29,095 bases of DNA from Clostridia bacterium. Lineage in GTDB: Bacteria > Bacillota > Clostridia > Christensenellales > Borkfalkiaceae. Positions within the stretch are counted from its first letter, which is position 1. Every line of letters starts with the position of its first letter. Of this stretch, positions 1-6,183 are shown in pieces. The stretch is from NCBI GenBank assembly GCA_900768525.1, contig CAAGDF010000092.1, positions 1-29,095 on the forward strand, read 5' to 3'. The notes under the pieces were generated by a model. That model was not told where the DNA came from. It did no database searches and was given only the letters and a program-made list of their open reading frames with translations. A program made the translations under genes and the position numbers.

Positions 1-1
1 C

Positions 2-364
2 AATGCGATTACCAACTCCGGCGCTAACCAAGCAATGAGCAACTTCTGCTACATTTGGGTTGAAGGTATTTTGTACGCAATACTTGCGGTAATGATGTTG
101 TTCTTCACGGTTGAAAAATTCAGCAAAGAAGACCATGAAAAGATTATCGCTCGTCAAAAAGCCGAAGTAGAAGCCGCAGGCGGCGTTTGGGTAGATCCCG
201 AAGAAAGACTGCGCCTCGAACAGGAAGAAGCCGATCGCATTGCAGAAGAAGCAAAGCTTGTTGAGCTTAAATTGCGTTGTGACAAGAAAGGCTTGGATTA
301 CGAAACGGAACTTACCAAACTCCGTGAAAAGGAGGCCAAGAAAAACAAAGGCAAAAAAGAGTAA
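2..364 (+). CDS. C-terminal part of a GPH/MFS-type sugar permease (5' truncated by window edge)
   Basis: The frame is open from base 2 and stops at 362-364, so only the last 120 residues are present. A hydrophobic segment (YIWVEGILYAILAVMMLFF) looks like the last transmembrane helix. It is followed by a long charged, Glu/Lys-rich cytoplasmic tail that is probably helical and contains GGVWVDPEERLRLEQEEA. This arrangement is common in the glycoside-pentoside-hexuronide:cation symporter group of clostridia, which import oligosaccharides or glycosides with a cation. The internal ATG at 35 is unlikely to be the start, because coding continues upstream. The substrate cannot be inferred. The family call rests on this tail only and needs the missing upstream sequence. 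Confidence 0.6.
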   Translation, partial: NAITNSGANQAMSNFCYIWVEGILYAILAVMMLFFTVEKFSKEDHEKIIARQKAEVEAAGGVWVDPEERLRLEQEEADRIAEEAKLVELKLRCDKKGLDYETELTKLREKEAKKNKGKKE

Positions 365-377
365 CGGTTGACTCTAC

Positions 378-413
378 AGGACTGCTGCTAAACGCAACGG
401 TCCTGATTTTCTT
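378..413 (+). terminator. weak hairpin after the permease gene
   Basis: AGGACTG at 378-384 pairs with CGGTCCT at 398-404, leaving a 13-nt loop, and a short T-rich stretch follows. The stem is short and the T-run is broken, so this is only a plausible terminator. It lies 14 bases after the permease stop codon. Confidence 0.35.
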
Positions 414-627
414 ACTACGTATGCATTTTTTGTCGACGTTTTGTATTGGCGCAAGACGTTGAACATTATGGAAAAACGGAGTGAAACCTAATAAAAGAGC
501 GTTTCCGACGTGCAAAACGAAGCGGATTTTTGCCGTAGGAAGCGATATGTATGCGCTAATAAAGTGTGCAAAGTGTTGCTTTTTGTCCTCAAATTGTAAA
601 CAAAAGTGAATAATTAAATAAAAATCG
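405..627. other. intergenic region without recognisable gene
   Basis: Short ORFs here show no family features. I see no RNA gene; the promoter of the next transcription unit begins at 628. Confidence 0.5.
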
Positions 628-656
628 TTTACACGGATTACAATATATAGTATAAT
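628..656 (+). promoter_or_regulatory. sigma-A type promoter for the GT2-glf unit
   Basis: TTTACA at 628-633 and TATAAT at 651-656 are separated by 17 bp. This is one base from the consensus -35 with a perfect -10. The -10 lies in the first copy of a 29-bp tandem repeat; the second copy repeats TATAAT at 680-685 without a matching -35. Confidence 0.7.
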
Positions 657-701
657 TACTACAAATACTCTTTATATAGTATAATTACTACAAATACTCT
701 T
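644..701 (+). repeat. 29-bp perfect tandem duplication over the promoter -10 region
   Basis: Bases 644-672 are repeated exactly at 673-701. Each unit contains TATAAT followed by TACTACAAATACTC. The second copy ends just before the GGAGG ribosome binding site at 707-711, so the duplication lengthens the 5' leader and doubles the -10 box. Confidence 0.9.
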
Positions 702-719
702 TTTTTGGAGGTAACGGAA

Positions 720-1736
720 ATGAAGTTACTTACAGTAACGGTTCCCTGTTACAATTCGGCGGACTACATCTCCAAAAGTATCGAAAGCCTCCTTGTCGGT
801 GGAGACCGCATGGAGATTATCATCATCGATGACGGAAGCAAGGACGACACGGGCGTAATTGCAGACAGCTATGCGGCAAAGTATCCCGACATCGTAAAAG
901 TAGTGCATCAACCTAACGGCGGTCACGGCGAAGGAATCAATCAAGGTGTGGCAAACGCAACGGGATTGTATTTCCGCGTGTGTGACAGCGACGACTGGGT
1001 AGACGGCGAGGCATTGCTTAAACTTCTCGACAAAATCGAGGAGTTGGAAAAGACAGGCGGAGTAGACCTCATAATTACAAACTACGTGTATACCCACGAC
1101 GATCCGAAGTTGGACAACGTGATGGAGTACAAACACGAGTTTCGCAACGGCAAGGCTACTACGTGGGCGCAAACGCGTGCGTTCGGCCTAAGCACGTACT
1201 TGATGTTGCACTCTTGTACATATCGCACCGACGTTATCAGAAAATGCGGAATAGTGTTGCCTAAACATGTCTTTTACGAAGATAATCTGTTTGTGTACGC
1301 TCTGTTGCCCTACACGGAAAAGTTGTGTTACTTAAATATAAATTTGTATCACTACTACATCGGGCGTGGAGGTCAATCGGTACAAAGCGATGTTTTTGCT
1401 CGTCGCTACGCACAACAGATTTTTATCAGCAAGACGATATTTATGTTGTACGACATAGGTGAGCAAATCGCCCTCAACAAAAAACGCGGAAGGTTTATGT
1501 ATCACGAATTGCGTATGTTGCTTGCCATTGCTACTGCCGGCGCAAGGCTAAACGGTAGCGAACAAGCCGAGCAAGATTGCGTAGATATGTGGAAAGAGTG
1601 CATCGAACACGATCCGAAGTACGGAAAAAAATTGCGTTACCGTTCCCCGATTGCATTCCAAGCTATTCCCGGTGAAGGCGGAAGAAGGTTTGCCAACTGT
1701 CTGTATCGCATTACGCGTAAATTGGTGAAAAACTGA
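720..1736 (+). CDS. family 2 glycosyltransferase (GT-A fold)
   Basis: This is a 338-residue protein probably transferring a sugar from a nucleotide donor to a growing surface glycan at the cytoplasmic membrane face. The N-terminus reads LLTVTVPCYNSADYISKSI, followed by the nucleotide-binding IIIIDDGSKDDT and the metal-binding DSDDW near residue 97. A later YEDN resembles the acidic acceptor-side motif of GT2 enzymes. There are no clear transmembrane helices. I chose the ATG at 720 because GGAGG at 707-711 lies 8 bases upstream; a TTG at 705 would overlap that site. The stop is one base before the glf ATG, so the two genes form an operon. The neighbour suggests a galactofuranose-containing polysaccharide, but donor and acceptor are unknown. 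Confidence 0.9.
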   Translation: MKLLTVTVPCYNSADYISKSIESLLVGGDRMEIIIIDDGSKDDTGVIADSYAAKYPDIVKVVHQPNGGHGEGINQGVANATGLYFRVCDSDDWVDGEALLKLLDKIEELEKTGGVDLIITNYVYTHDDPKLDNVMEYKHEFRNGKATTWAQTRAFGLSTYLMLHSCTYRTDVIRKCGIVLPKHVFYEDNLFVYALLPYTEKLCYLNINLYHYYIGRGGQSVQSDVFARRYAQQIFISKTIFMLYDIGEQIALNKKRGRFMYHELRMLLAIATAGARLNGSEQAEQDCVDMWKECIEHDPKYGKKLRYRSPIAFQAIPGEGGRRFANCLYRITRKLVKN

Positions 1737-1737
1737 C

Positions 1738-2850
1738 ATGAAAAAATACGATTATTTGATTGTAGGCGCAGGATTGTACGGTGCGGTGTTTGCATATCAA
1801 GCGGCAAAACGCGGCAAAAAATGTCTTGTCATTGACCGTAGAAACCACATCGGCGGCAATGCGTACACCGAAATTGTCGAAGGCATCAACGTACATAAGT
1901 ACGGCGCACATATTTTTCATACAAGCGACAAACAAGTGTGGGATTTCGTAAACGGTTTTGCCGAGTTCAATAACTACGTCAACTGTCCCGTGGCGCGCTA
2001 CAAGGACGAAATGTACAATTTGCCATTCAATATGAACACGTTTGTTCGTTTGTGGCATGATGTGTTTACGCCTGCCGACGCACGTGCGCGCATTGCTCAA
2101 CAAGTAGCGGCGGAGCATATTGCCGAGCCTACCAACTTGGAGGAGCAAGCTCTCAGCCTTGTCGGTCGCGACGTGTACGAAAAACTCGTAAAGGGCTACA
2201 CGGAAAAGCAATGGGGACGCGCATGTGCCGATTTGCCGTCGTTTATTATCAGACGATTGCCGTTGCGCTTTACATTTGACAACAACTACTTCAACGACCG
2301 TTACCAAGGCATACCGATGGGCGGTTACACGCAAATTGTGGAAAAATTGCTTGCCGAAGCCGATGTTTTGCTCGGCACCGATTACAAAACGTTTGTGGCG
2401 GAAAATCCGACAGTTGCGACAAAAACGGTATATACCGGCTCGGTGGACGAGTTTTTCGACTATTCGCTCGGTAGACTTCAATACCGTACTGTACGATTTG
2501 AAACGGAAGTAATGGACACCGACAATTATCAAGGCAATGCCGTAGTCAACTACACGGAGAGAGAAATCCCCTATACGCGTGTTATCGAGCATAAGCACTT
2601 CGAGTTCGGCAAACAGCCCAAGACGGTTATCAGTCGCGAATACCCCTGCGAGTGGACGTCGGATTTGGAACCCTACTACCCCGTAAACGACCAAACAAAC
2701 GACGATTTGTTTGCCAAGTATGTCGATCTTGCGGCAACTCGTCCCGATGTGATATTCGGCGGAAGACTCGGCAATTACAAGTATTATGACATGGACAAAG
2801 TAATTCGCAAAGCGTTGGACGATGCCGAGGCGGAATTGGCGAGCAAGTAG
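1738..2850 (+). CDS. glf: UDP-galactopyranose mutase
   Basis: This 370-residue flavoenzyme interconverts UDP-galactopyranose and UDP-galactofuranose, supplying Galf for cell-surface polysaccharides. The N-terminal FAD-binding Rossmann motif is YDYLIVGAGLYGAVFA. Next come DRRNHIGGNAYT, HKYGAHIFHT, CPVARYKDEMYNLPFN, GYTEKQWG, PMGGYTQIVEKLL and YTGSVDEFFDYSLGRLQYRT, all typical of bacterial Glf, and the length fits the family. The ATG follows the glycosyltransferase stop by one base with no strong ribosome binding site, so translational coupling is likely. A good terminator lies about 55 bp downstream. The call is secure. Confidence 0.97.
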   Translation: MKKYDYLIVGAGLYGAVFAYQAAKRGKKCLVIDRRNHIGGNAYTEIVEGINVHKYGAHIFHTSDKQVWDFVNGFAEFNNYVNCPVARYKDEMYNLPFNMNTFVRLWHDVFTPADARARIAQQVAAEHIAEPTNLEEQALSLVGRDVYEKLVKGYTEKQWGRACADLPSFIIRRLPLRFTFDNNYFNDRYQGIPMGGYTQIVEKLLAEADVLLGTDYKTFVAENPTVATKTVYTGSVDEFFDYSLGRLQYRTVRFETEVMDTDNYQGNAVVNYTEREIPYTRVIEHKHFEFGKQPKTVISREYPCEWTSDLEPYYPVNDQTNDDLFAKYVDLAATRPDVIFGGRLGNYKYYDMDKVIRKALDDAEAELASK

Positions 2851-2905
2851 CGAGCCGACGGCTGAGGAAAAACAAACAAATAGTGAACGAAAGCTATATT
2901 AATGG

Positions 2906-2936
2906 AAAAGGAACGGTAAATTTGCCGTTCCTTTTT
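2906..2936 (+). terminator. rho-independent terminator of GT2-glf
   Basis: AAAAGGAACGG at 2906-2916 and CCGTTCCTTTT at 2925-2935 form a perfect stem with an 8-base loop and end in a T-run. The A-rich upstream arm could also let it work on the other strand. Confidence 0.85.
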
Positions 2937-3108
2937 GTATGTGGAAAGAAACGCCGAAGAAAAGGTAGAGGTGTATAGTGGGCGGAATGGTATTGTTCCG
3001 CCGCGAACGCGCCTCGCAACGACACGTTATTGGAAAATGTCAAATAATCATTTTAAGATACAACATCTATTTGCAACATTGTAATTACGTTGACCGCTTT
3101 TTGATAGA
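2937..3108. other. gene-free spacer before the ~66-bp repeat array
   Basis: A 77-codon frame starting at 2978 has no family features and runs into the repeat array, so I do not call it. No RNA gene was recognised. Confidence 0.5.
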
Positions 3109-3445
3109 CCTAGTGAGAAGAAATTTTTCTGCGAGAAAAATTTTGTGTAAACCATTAAGTTTCGAGCCGCAAGTTTCCAATTATAGTAGGAGACTTTTTG
3201 AAAAAATTTAACGAAACACCCCAGCAAACAGGTATGCAAATGTCCAATATATGTGGAGGGTGTTTTAAGTTTTTACGGAAAACACTTATGTTCCTATCTG
3301 CAAAAAACCAATTATAGCGGAAAAATTTTTGTAAAATTTTCGTGAAATACCCCAACAAACGGCTCGGAACTTTCCAATTATAATGAGGGGGTAAAAAACT
3401 TTTGCAAAACACCCCGACAAAACGTCTTACTAATGTCCATATATG
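3109..3445 (+). repeat. array of degenerate ~63-68 bp units
   Basis: Units begin with CCAATTATA or a variant at 3109 (degraded), 3177, 3244, 3308, 3374 and 3437 (partial), so the spacings are 68, 67, 64, 66 and 63 bp. Each full unit has a G-rich left part, an A/T-rich centre and a right part like AAACACCCCRRCAAAC. Several units can fold on themselves: GTGTTTT with AAAACAC in the 3244 unit, GGGGT with ACCCC in the 3374 unit, and a perfect AAATTTTTCT/AGAAAAATTT stem at 3121-3143. Similarity extends along the unit and the copies are diverged, unlike identical CRISPR repeats with unrelated spacers. Confidence 0.7.
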
Positions 3446-3626
3446 ACAGAGAGATAATTTATCTTCCGTGGACTCGTAAGAACAAAAATGGCGAAGAAAA
3501 GAAAATGAAGGAGGCAGAAAAATGAAGTTGGATACAAGTTGAAAATGTATTTTTAAGAGCGTTTTTCAATGTATATCGTAGAGAAAAACTTTGAAAGCAA
3601 ATGCGAAATAAAACTTAGACTATTGA
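3446..3626. other. intergenic stretch with two minigenes only
   Basis: There is no ORF of useful length. Two very short start-to-stop frames occur, at 3488-3508 (MAKKRK) and 3522-3542 (MKLDTS). The second has a textbook ribosome binding site. These may be leftovers of truncated genes. Confidence 0.4.
3522..3542 (+). CDS. possible 6-codon minigene with consensus ribosome binding site
   Basis: AAGGAGG lies at 3508-3514, and ATG at 3522 reads MKLDTS before TGA. The signal is strong for so short a frame. It could be a leader peptide for the mobile remnant downstream or the start of a gene cut by deletion. There is no evidence of a product. Confidence 0.15.
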   Translation: MKLDTS

Positions 3627-3729
3627 GCAAAGTGTAGCCCACTATACTTTCAAATGAAAGTAGTGGGCTCTGCGAGGCTGTGAATCCACTAATAAAACAG
3701 TCGGCAGAGAATATTTCTACACACTTTGC
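3627..3729 (-). other. MobV-type origin of transfer (oriT/RSA)-like structure
   Basis: On the minus strand the hairpin at 3636-3669 contains AAAGTATAGTGGG followed by CTACACTTTGC. I recall the pMV158 MobV nick region as AAAGTATAGTGTG followed by TTATACTTTAC, with the cut after the GTGTG. The resemblance includes the preceding inverted repeat (ACTTTC/GAAAGT). Around it, arms at 3627-3637 and 3717-3729 pair (GCAAAGTGTAG with CTACACACTTTGC), and a second hairpin pairs 3668-3681 with 3697-3709, making a three-way fold. It lies directly upstream of the relaxase remnant, where MobV plasmids keep oriT. The comparison is from memory and was not aligned. Confidence 0.6.
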
Positions 3730-3741
3730 CTGATGAAAAAA

Positions 3742-4091
3742 TGCAAAATTTAAGGAGGAAAACAACTATTTCATTTTTAGTATGTCACATGGAGAAATAC
3801 CATAAAAACGACGTTGCGCCGATTGAACGGGAAAACGAACGGGACGAGAATTACGAAGCGTCAAATCCACAGATAGACAGCGAGCGGACGAGAAACAATT
3901 ATCGCTTCACGCCGCATTTCGGAAAGACTTACACGGAGTTTATAAACGGCAGAATTAAAGAGTTAGGCTTATCCCCGCGCAAAGACGCGGTGGTAATGAA
4001 TTCTTTCGTCTTGGGCTCGGATAAAACTTTCTTTGATGGTTTAGCCAAAGTCGAACGGTATAACTTTTTCTCGGACTGTTACAAATTCTTT
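3742..4091 (+). pseudogene. truncated MobV (Pre/Mob) relaxase remnant
   Basis: The frame reads TISFLVCHMEKYHKNDV, SNPQIDSERTRNNY, SPRKDAVVMNSFVLGSDKTFF and YNFFSDCYKFF, which match the N-terminal part of MobV/Pre plasmid mobilisation proteins. These nick oriT and start conjugative transfer or plasmid recombination. After KFF (about 4091) the match stops. The catalytic HxDExxPHxH region, which follows within about 30 residues in the family, is absent. The frame continues to 4208 as unrelated residues. No ATG sits in the expected place after AAGGAGG at 3752-3758; the sequence goes straight into AAAACAACTATTTCA, so the start may be lost too (ATG 3742 is the nearest in frame). The gene is therefore non-functional and marks an old plasmid or element insertion. 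Confidence 0.8.
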
Positions 4092-4274
4092 CCCGTTTTT
4101 ATCGTATGGATAGATAATTTTCTTAAACTCCACGCGGGACGCTTTTACAACCGGAATAACATAGTCGGAAGAAAAAGCAAAATCGCCAATAAATACGCTG
4201 TCACATAAGGTTGCATATCCGTTTTTTACTTCAACATCGCAATGCCCTAAATTGAAAAAAACTTTTTTCAGCAA
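4041..4274 (-). pseudogene. minus-strand ORF fragment of unknown function joined to the relaxase remnant
   Basis: This 77-codon frame starts with ATG at 4274. Its first ~60 residues read like real coding sequence, for example NGYATLCDSVFIGDFAFSSD and FKKIIYPYDKNGKEF. The last ~15 codons lie antisense to the relaxase remnant, so the natural C-terminus has probably been replaced at a junction near 4092. I recognise no family. It overlaps the plus-strand ORF at 4252 by 23 bases, so at most one of the two is likely to be functional in that overlap. Confidence 0.25.
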
Positions 4275-4689
4275 TGCTACTATTGCATATTTAATAAGAG
4301 ATAAATTCTTTTTTGCCGAAGGCGGTTGGGGAAATCATATGATAGAAATGAATGCCGCACAGATTATAAGCAATCCGATAAATATAAGAGTTAAATTTGC
4401 CGATTTTAATAGTTGTGTTGTAATTAACGGCAATTTGAAGTTAGGCGAAATTTACACTTTTTTATGTGATACAACGTACATATTGGAGTCCGAGAGTAAT
4501 TTTTATATAGGCGAAATAGATTATAGCCAGCCGTTAATGCTTGATTTAAAAAAATATAATATGCGCTCTTTTGATAAAAACATTTCTTTAAAAGAAGTTG
4601 TCGGCGATTTTTGTACTCCTATCCTTATAATAAAAAGATTGATTGAAAAGAAAAATCGGACGTTTTTAAGAATTTGCAAAATTTTTTAA
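4252..4689 (+). CDS. AT-rich ORF of unknown function
   Basis: This 145-codon frame starts with TTG at 4252; the frame is open back to 4165, and an ATG at 4339 (MIEMNAAQIISN) is another possible start. Composition is markedly more AT-rich than the flanking core genes, suggesting foreign origin. Distinctive stretches are FAEGGWGNHMIEMNA, NIRVKFADFNSCVVINGNL and FYIGEIDYSQPLMLDL, which suggest a small beta-rich soluble protein. I see no signal peptide, membrane segment or known motif. It lies between the relaxase remnant and a terminator, so it is probably cargo or a leftover of the same element. It may be a 5'-truncated gene. Confidence 0.4.
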   Translation: MKKTFFSNATIAYLIRDKFFFAEGGWGNHMIEMNAAQIISNPINIRVKFADFNSCVVINGNLKLGEIYTFLCDTTYILESESNFYIGEIDYSQPLMLDLKKYNMRSFDKNISLKEVVGDFCTPILIIKRLIEKKNRTFLRICKIF

Positions 4690-4716
4690 TTTTAAGTAAA
4701 AAACGAAAGTGCGAAT

Positions 4717-4779
4717 ATGACTTTAGATGAATTCTTTAAAGATTCTGTTTTTAACCTCGATAATTTAAACGCGGAATAA
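4717..4779 (+). CDS. possible 20-residue peptide or gene-start remnant
   Basis: ATG at 4717 opens a 20-codon frame (MTLDEFFKDSVFNLDNLNAE) that ends 6 bases before a strong terminator. No good ribosome binding site precedes it. It could be a small protein or a deletion-fused remnant; there is no family match. Confidence 0.15.
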   Translation: MTLDEFFKDSVFNLDNLNAE

Positions 4780-4785
4780 ATATAA

Positions 4786-4816
4786 AAGTGCTCGGTATAA
4801 GCTCGGGCGCTTTTTT
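4786..4816 (+). terminator. rho-independent terminator closing the mobile-remnant region
   Basis: AAGTGCTCG at 4786-4794 pairs with CGGGCGCTT at 4804-4812 (9 bp including two G-U pairs), with a 9-base loop and six T residues at 4811-4816. Confidence 0.8.
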
Positions 4817-4870
4817 AATATAAAAATTGATATGCACCCCAAAAAGTTGGGCGGTAAATTCGCAAAAATC

Positions 4871-5040
4871 TCGTTTACCGGCTTTGCCCCGTTTTAAACT
4901 AAACATACCCGAAAAGACCGCTTTCTACCCAAACAAACCACAATTCACCCGAACAAACCTAATCAGCCCCGTTTGTACCCGAATGCCCCCTTTGCTGCCA
5001 CAAAAGTCCCGTTTGTACCCAAATAGACCACTTTTTCCCC
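4871..5040. repeat. 10-bp periodic CC/ACCC array (17 decamers)
   Basis: From 4871 to 5040 nearly every 10-base step ends in ACCC, ACCG, ACCA, ACCT, CCCC or TCCC at the same phase (4877, 4887, 4907, 4917, 4927 and so on to 5037); only the step at 4897 lacks it. The six bases between tend to be A-rich or GTTTGT/CTTTCT-like. The plus strand is C-rich and G-poor, so the minus strand has GG/GGG tracts about every 10 bases. A 10-bp period is not a multiple of three, so the 93-codon frame across it (4827-5108) is unlikely to be a gene. Confidence 0.8.
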
Positions 5041-5211
5041 AAAACCTTGTTTTTTTACTTTATTTAGCCGTCATTACACGGGGAAAAGCAGACGTTTCGT
5101 TTGAGTAACGCGCCGCGGGTTTTTTAATCGTTATTCCGCTTGTGAGAGTAACGTTTATGAGTAATATTTGAGCGGCTGAAAAACATATTGTAATACGGAT
5201 ATATTTATATT

Positions 5212-5901
5212 ATGAAAGAGCGGAATATTCTGATTGCGGTTATTTGGTTTGTGGTTTATGCGACGGTGGTGATCGTTGCCTTTTACCCCGGAAAGAAAAA
5301 CGAGGTAGGCGCAACGCCCGCGCCGAGTTATACCGTGGTTATCGACGCCGGGCACGGCGGTATAGACGGCGGCGCGGAGGGTGTGACTACAAGGGTAGCT
5401 GAAAGCGATATCAATCTTGCCGTCGCCGAGGATTTAAAAGAATTGCTCGAGCGCGGCGGGTTTAACGTGGTTATGACAAGGTCTACCTCGGGCGGGCTTT
5501 ACGGGTTGCCCACGCCCGGGTTTAAAAAGCGCGATATGAAAAAGCGTGCGGAAATAATCAACGGCGCGTCGCCCGCATTAGTCGTTTCGGTACATCAGAA
5601 TTCCTGCGCGCAAAAGTCAAGGCGCGGTTCGCTCGTTTACTACCGCGCAGGCGACGAAAAATCGCAAAAGTTCGCAAAATCGGTGTGCGCCGCGGTTAAC
5701 TCAATGCCCGAAAAACCGCGCGATTGTCTGCCGATGGTCGGCGATTTTTATATTCTGAATAACTCGCCTTGCCCCGCCGTTATAACCGAGTGCGGATTTT
5801 TATCCAACCCTGAGGACGAAAAACTGCTTTGCGACGAAATGTATCGCGATAAGTTTGCCTATGCGCTGTACGTCGGCATACTCGATTTTTTGATGAACTA
5901 A
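5212..5901 (+). CDS. cwlD: CwlD-like N-acetylmuramoyl-L-alanine amidase (Amidase_3)
   Basis: This 229-residue protein has an N-terminal membrane anchor (about residues 5-25) and an Amidase_3 domain from about residue 40. The zinc ligands appear as His48 in VVIDAGHGG, Glu64 and His128 in VSVHQNS; the catalytic Glu193 lies in ITECGFLSNPED. The enzyme cuts the amide between muramic acid and the L-Ala peptide. The length and single anchored domain match CwlD, which helps make muramic-lactam in spore cortex. The ATG at 5212 gives the full anchor but has no clear ribosome binding site. A terminator follows, so it appears monocistronic. A vegetative cell-wall amidase of the same family cannot be ruled out. 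Confidence 0.85.
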   Translation: MKERNILIAVIWFVVYATVVIVAFYPGKKNEVGATPAPSYTVVIDAGHGGIDGGAEGVTTRVAESDINLAVAEDLKELLERGGFNVVMTRSTSGGLYGLPTPGFKKRDMKKRAEIINGASPALVVSVHQNSCAQKSRRGSLVYYRAGDEKSQKFAKSVCAAVNSMPEKPRDCLPMVGDFYILNNSPCPAVITECGFLSNPEDEKLLCDEMYRDKFAYALYVGILDFLMN

Positions 5902-5907
5902 ACCGTT

Positions 5908-5940
5908 AAACCGCCGCGCCGCCGATCGACCGGCGGTTTT
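5908..5940 (+). terminator. rho-independent terminator after cwlD
   Basis: AAACCGCCG at 5908-5916 pairs with CGGCGGTTT at 5931-5939, with a G/C-rich loop that can form an alternative inner pairing. It ends in TTTT and begins 7 bases after the stop codon. Confidence 0.7.
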
Positions 5941-6038
5941 ATAAGCAAAATCTATTTTTTAACGGGCGGTTTTGTAAGGCGGGTGAAAGGTTTGCAACGT
6001 GCAAAATAAAGCAATCTCGGCAGCGGCTGCAAAAACAA

Positions 6039-6067
6039 TTGTAAAAACCGACGAACTGTGTTATAAT
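6039..6067 (+). promoter_or_regulatory. extended -10 promoter upstream of mrnC
   Basis: TTGTAA at 6039-6044, a 17-bp spacer and TATAAT at 6062-6067 preceded by TGT (extended -10). It lies about 115 bp before mrnC and probably drives mrnC-rlmB-sigH. Confidence 0.6.
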
Positions 6068-6183
6068 TACCGTACGAAAAAGCATAATTTGCTATTTTGG
6101 GCGGCGTTCTTTTTGTAAAAGCGTGTTTTATATGTTGCAAAAACGTATTTTACACGGTAAATCGTGCGCCGCGGGGTGAATAA

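Noticed and set aside
726..1172. minus-strand ORF of 148 codons
   Set aside because: Antisense shadow of the glycosyltransferase.
2978..3211. 77-codon plus-strand ORF
   Set aside because: Runs into the ~66-bp repeat array and shows no family motif or ribosome binding site.
3109..3445. CRISPR array at ~66-bp spacing
   Set aside because: Similarity covers the entire unit instead of short identical repeats with unrelated spacers; no cas genes nearby.
3627..3729. HEARO/omega-RNA of an IscB or TnpB element
   Set aside because: Downstream is a MobV relaxase remnant and no IscB or TnpB-like protein exists; the MobV oriT reading explains position better. Listed as a check only.
4827..5108. 93-codon plus-strand ORF across the decamer array
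   Set aside because: Its bases follow a 10-bp period that cannot be kept by codons, it has no ribosome binding site, and the protein is low-complexity.
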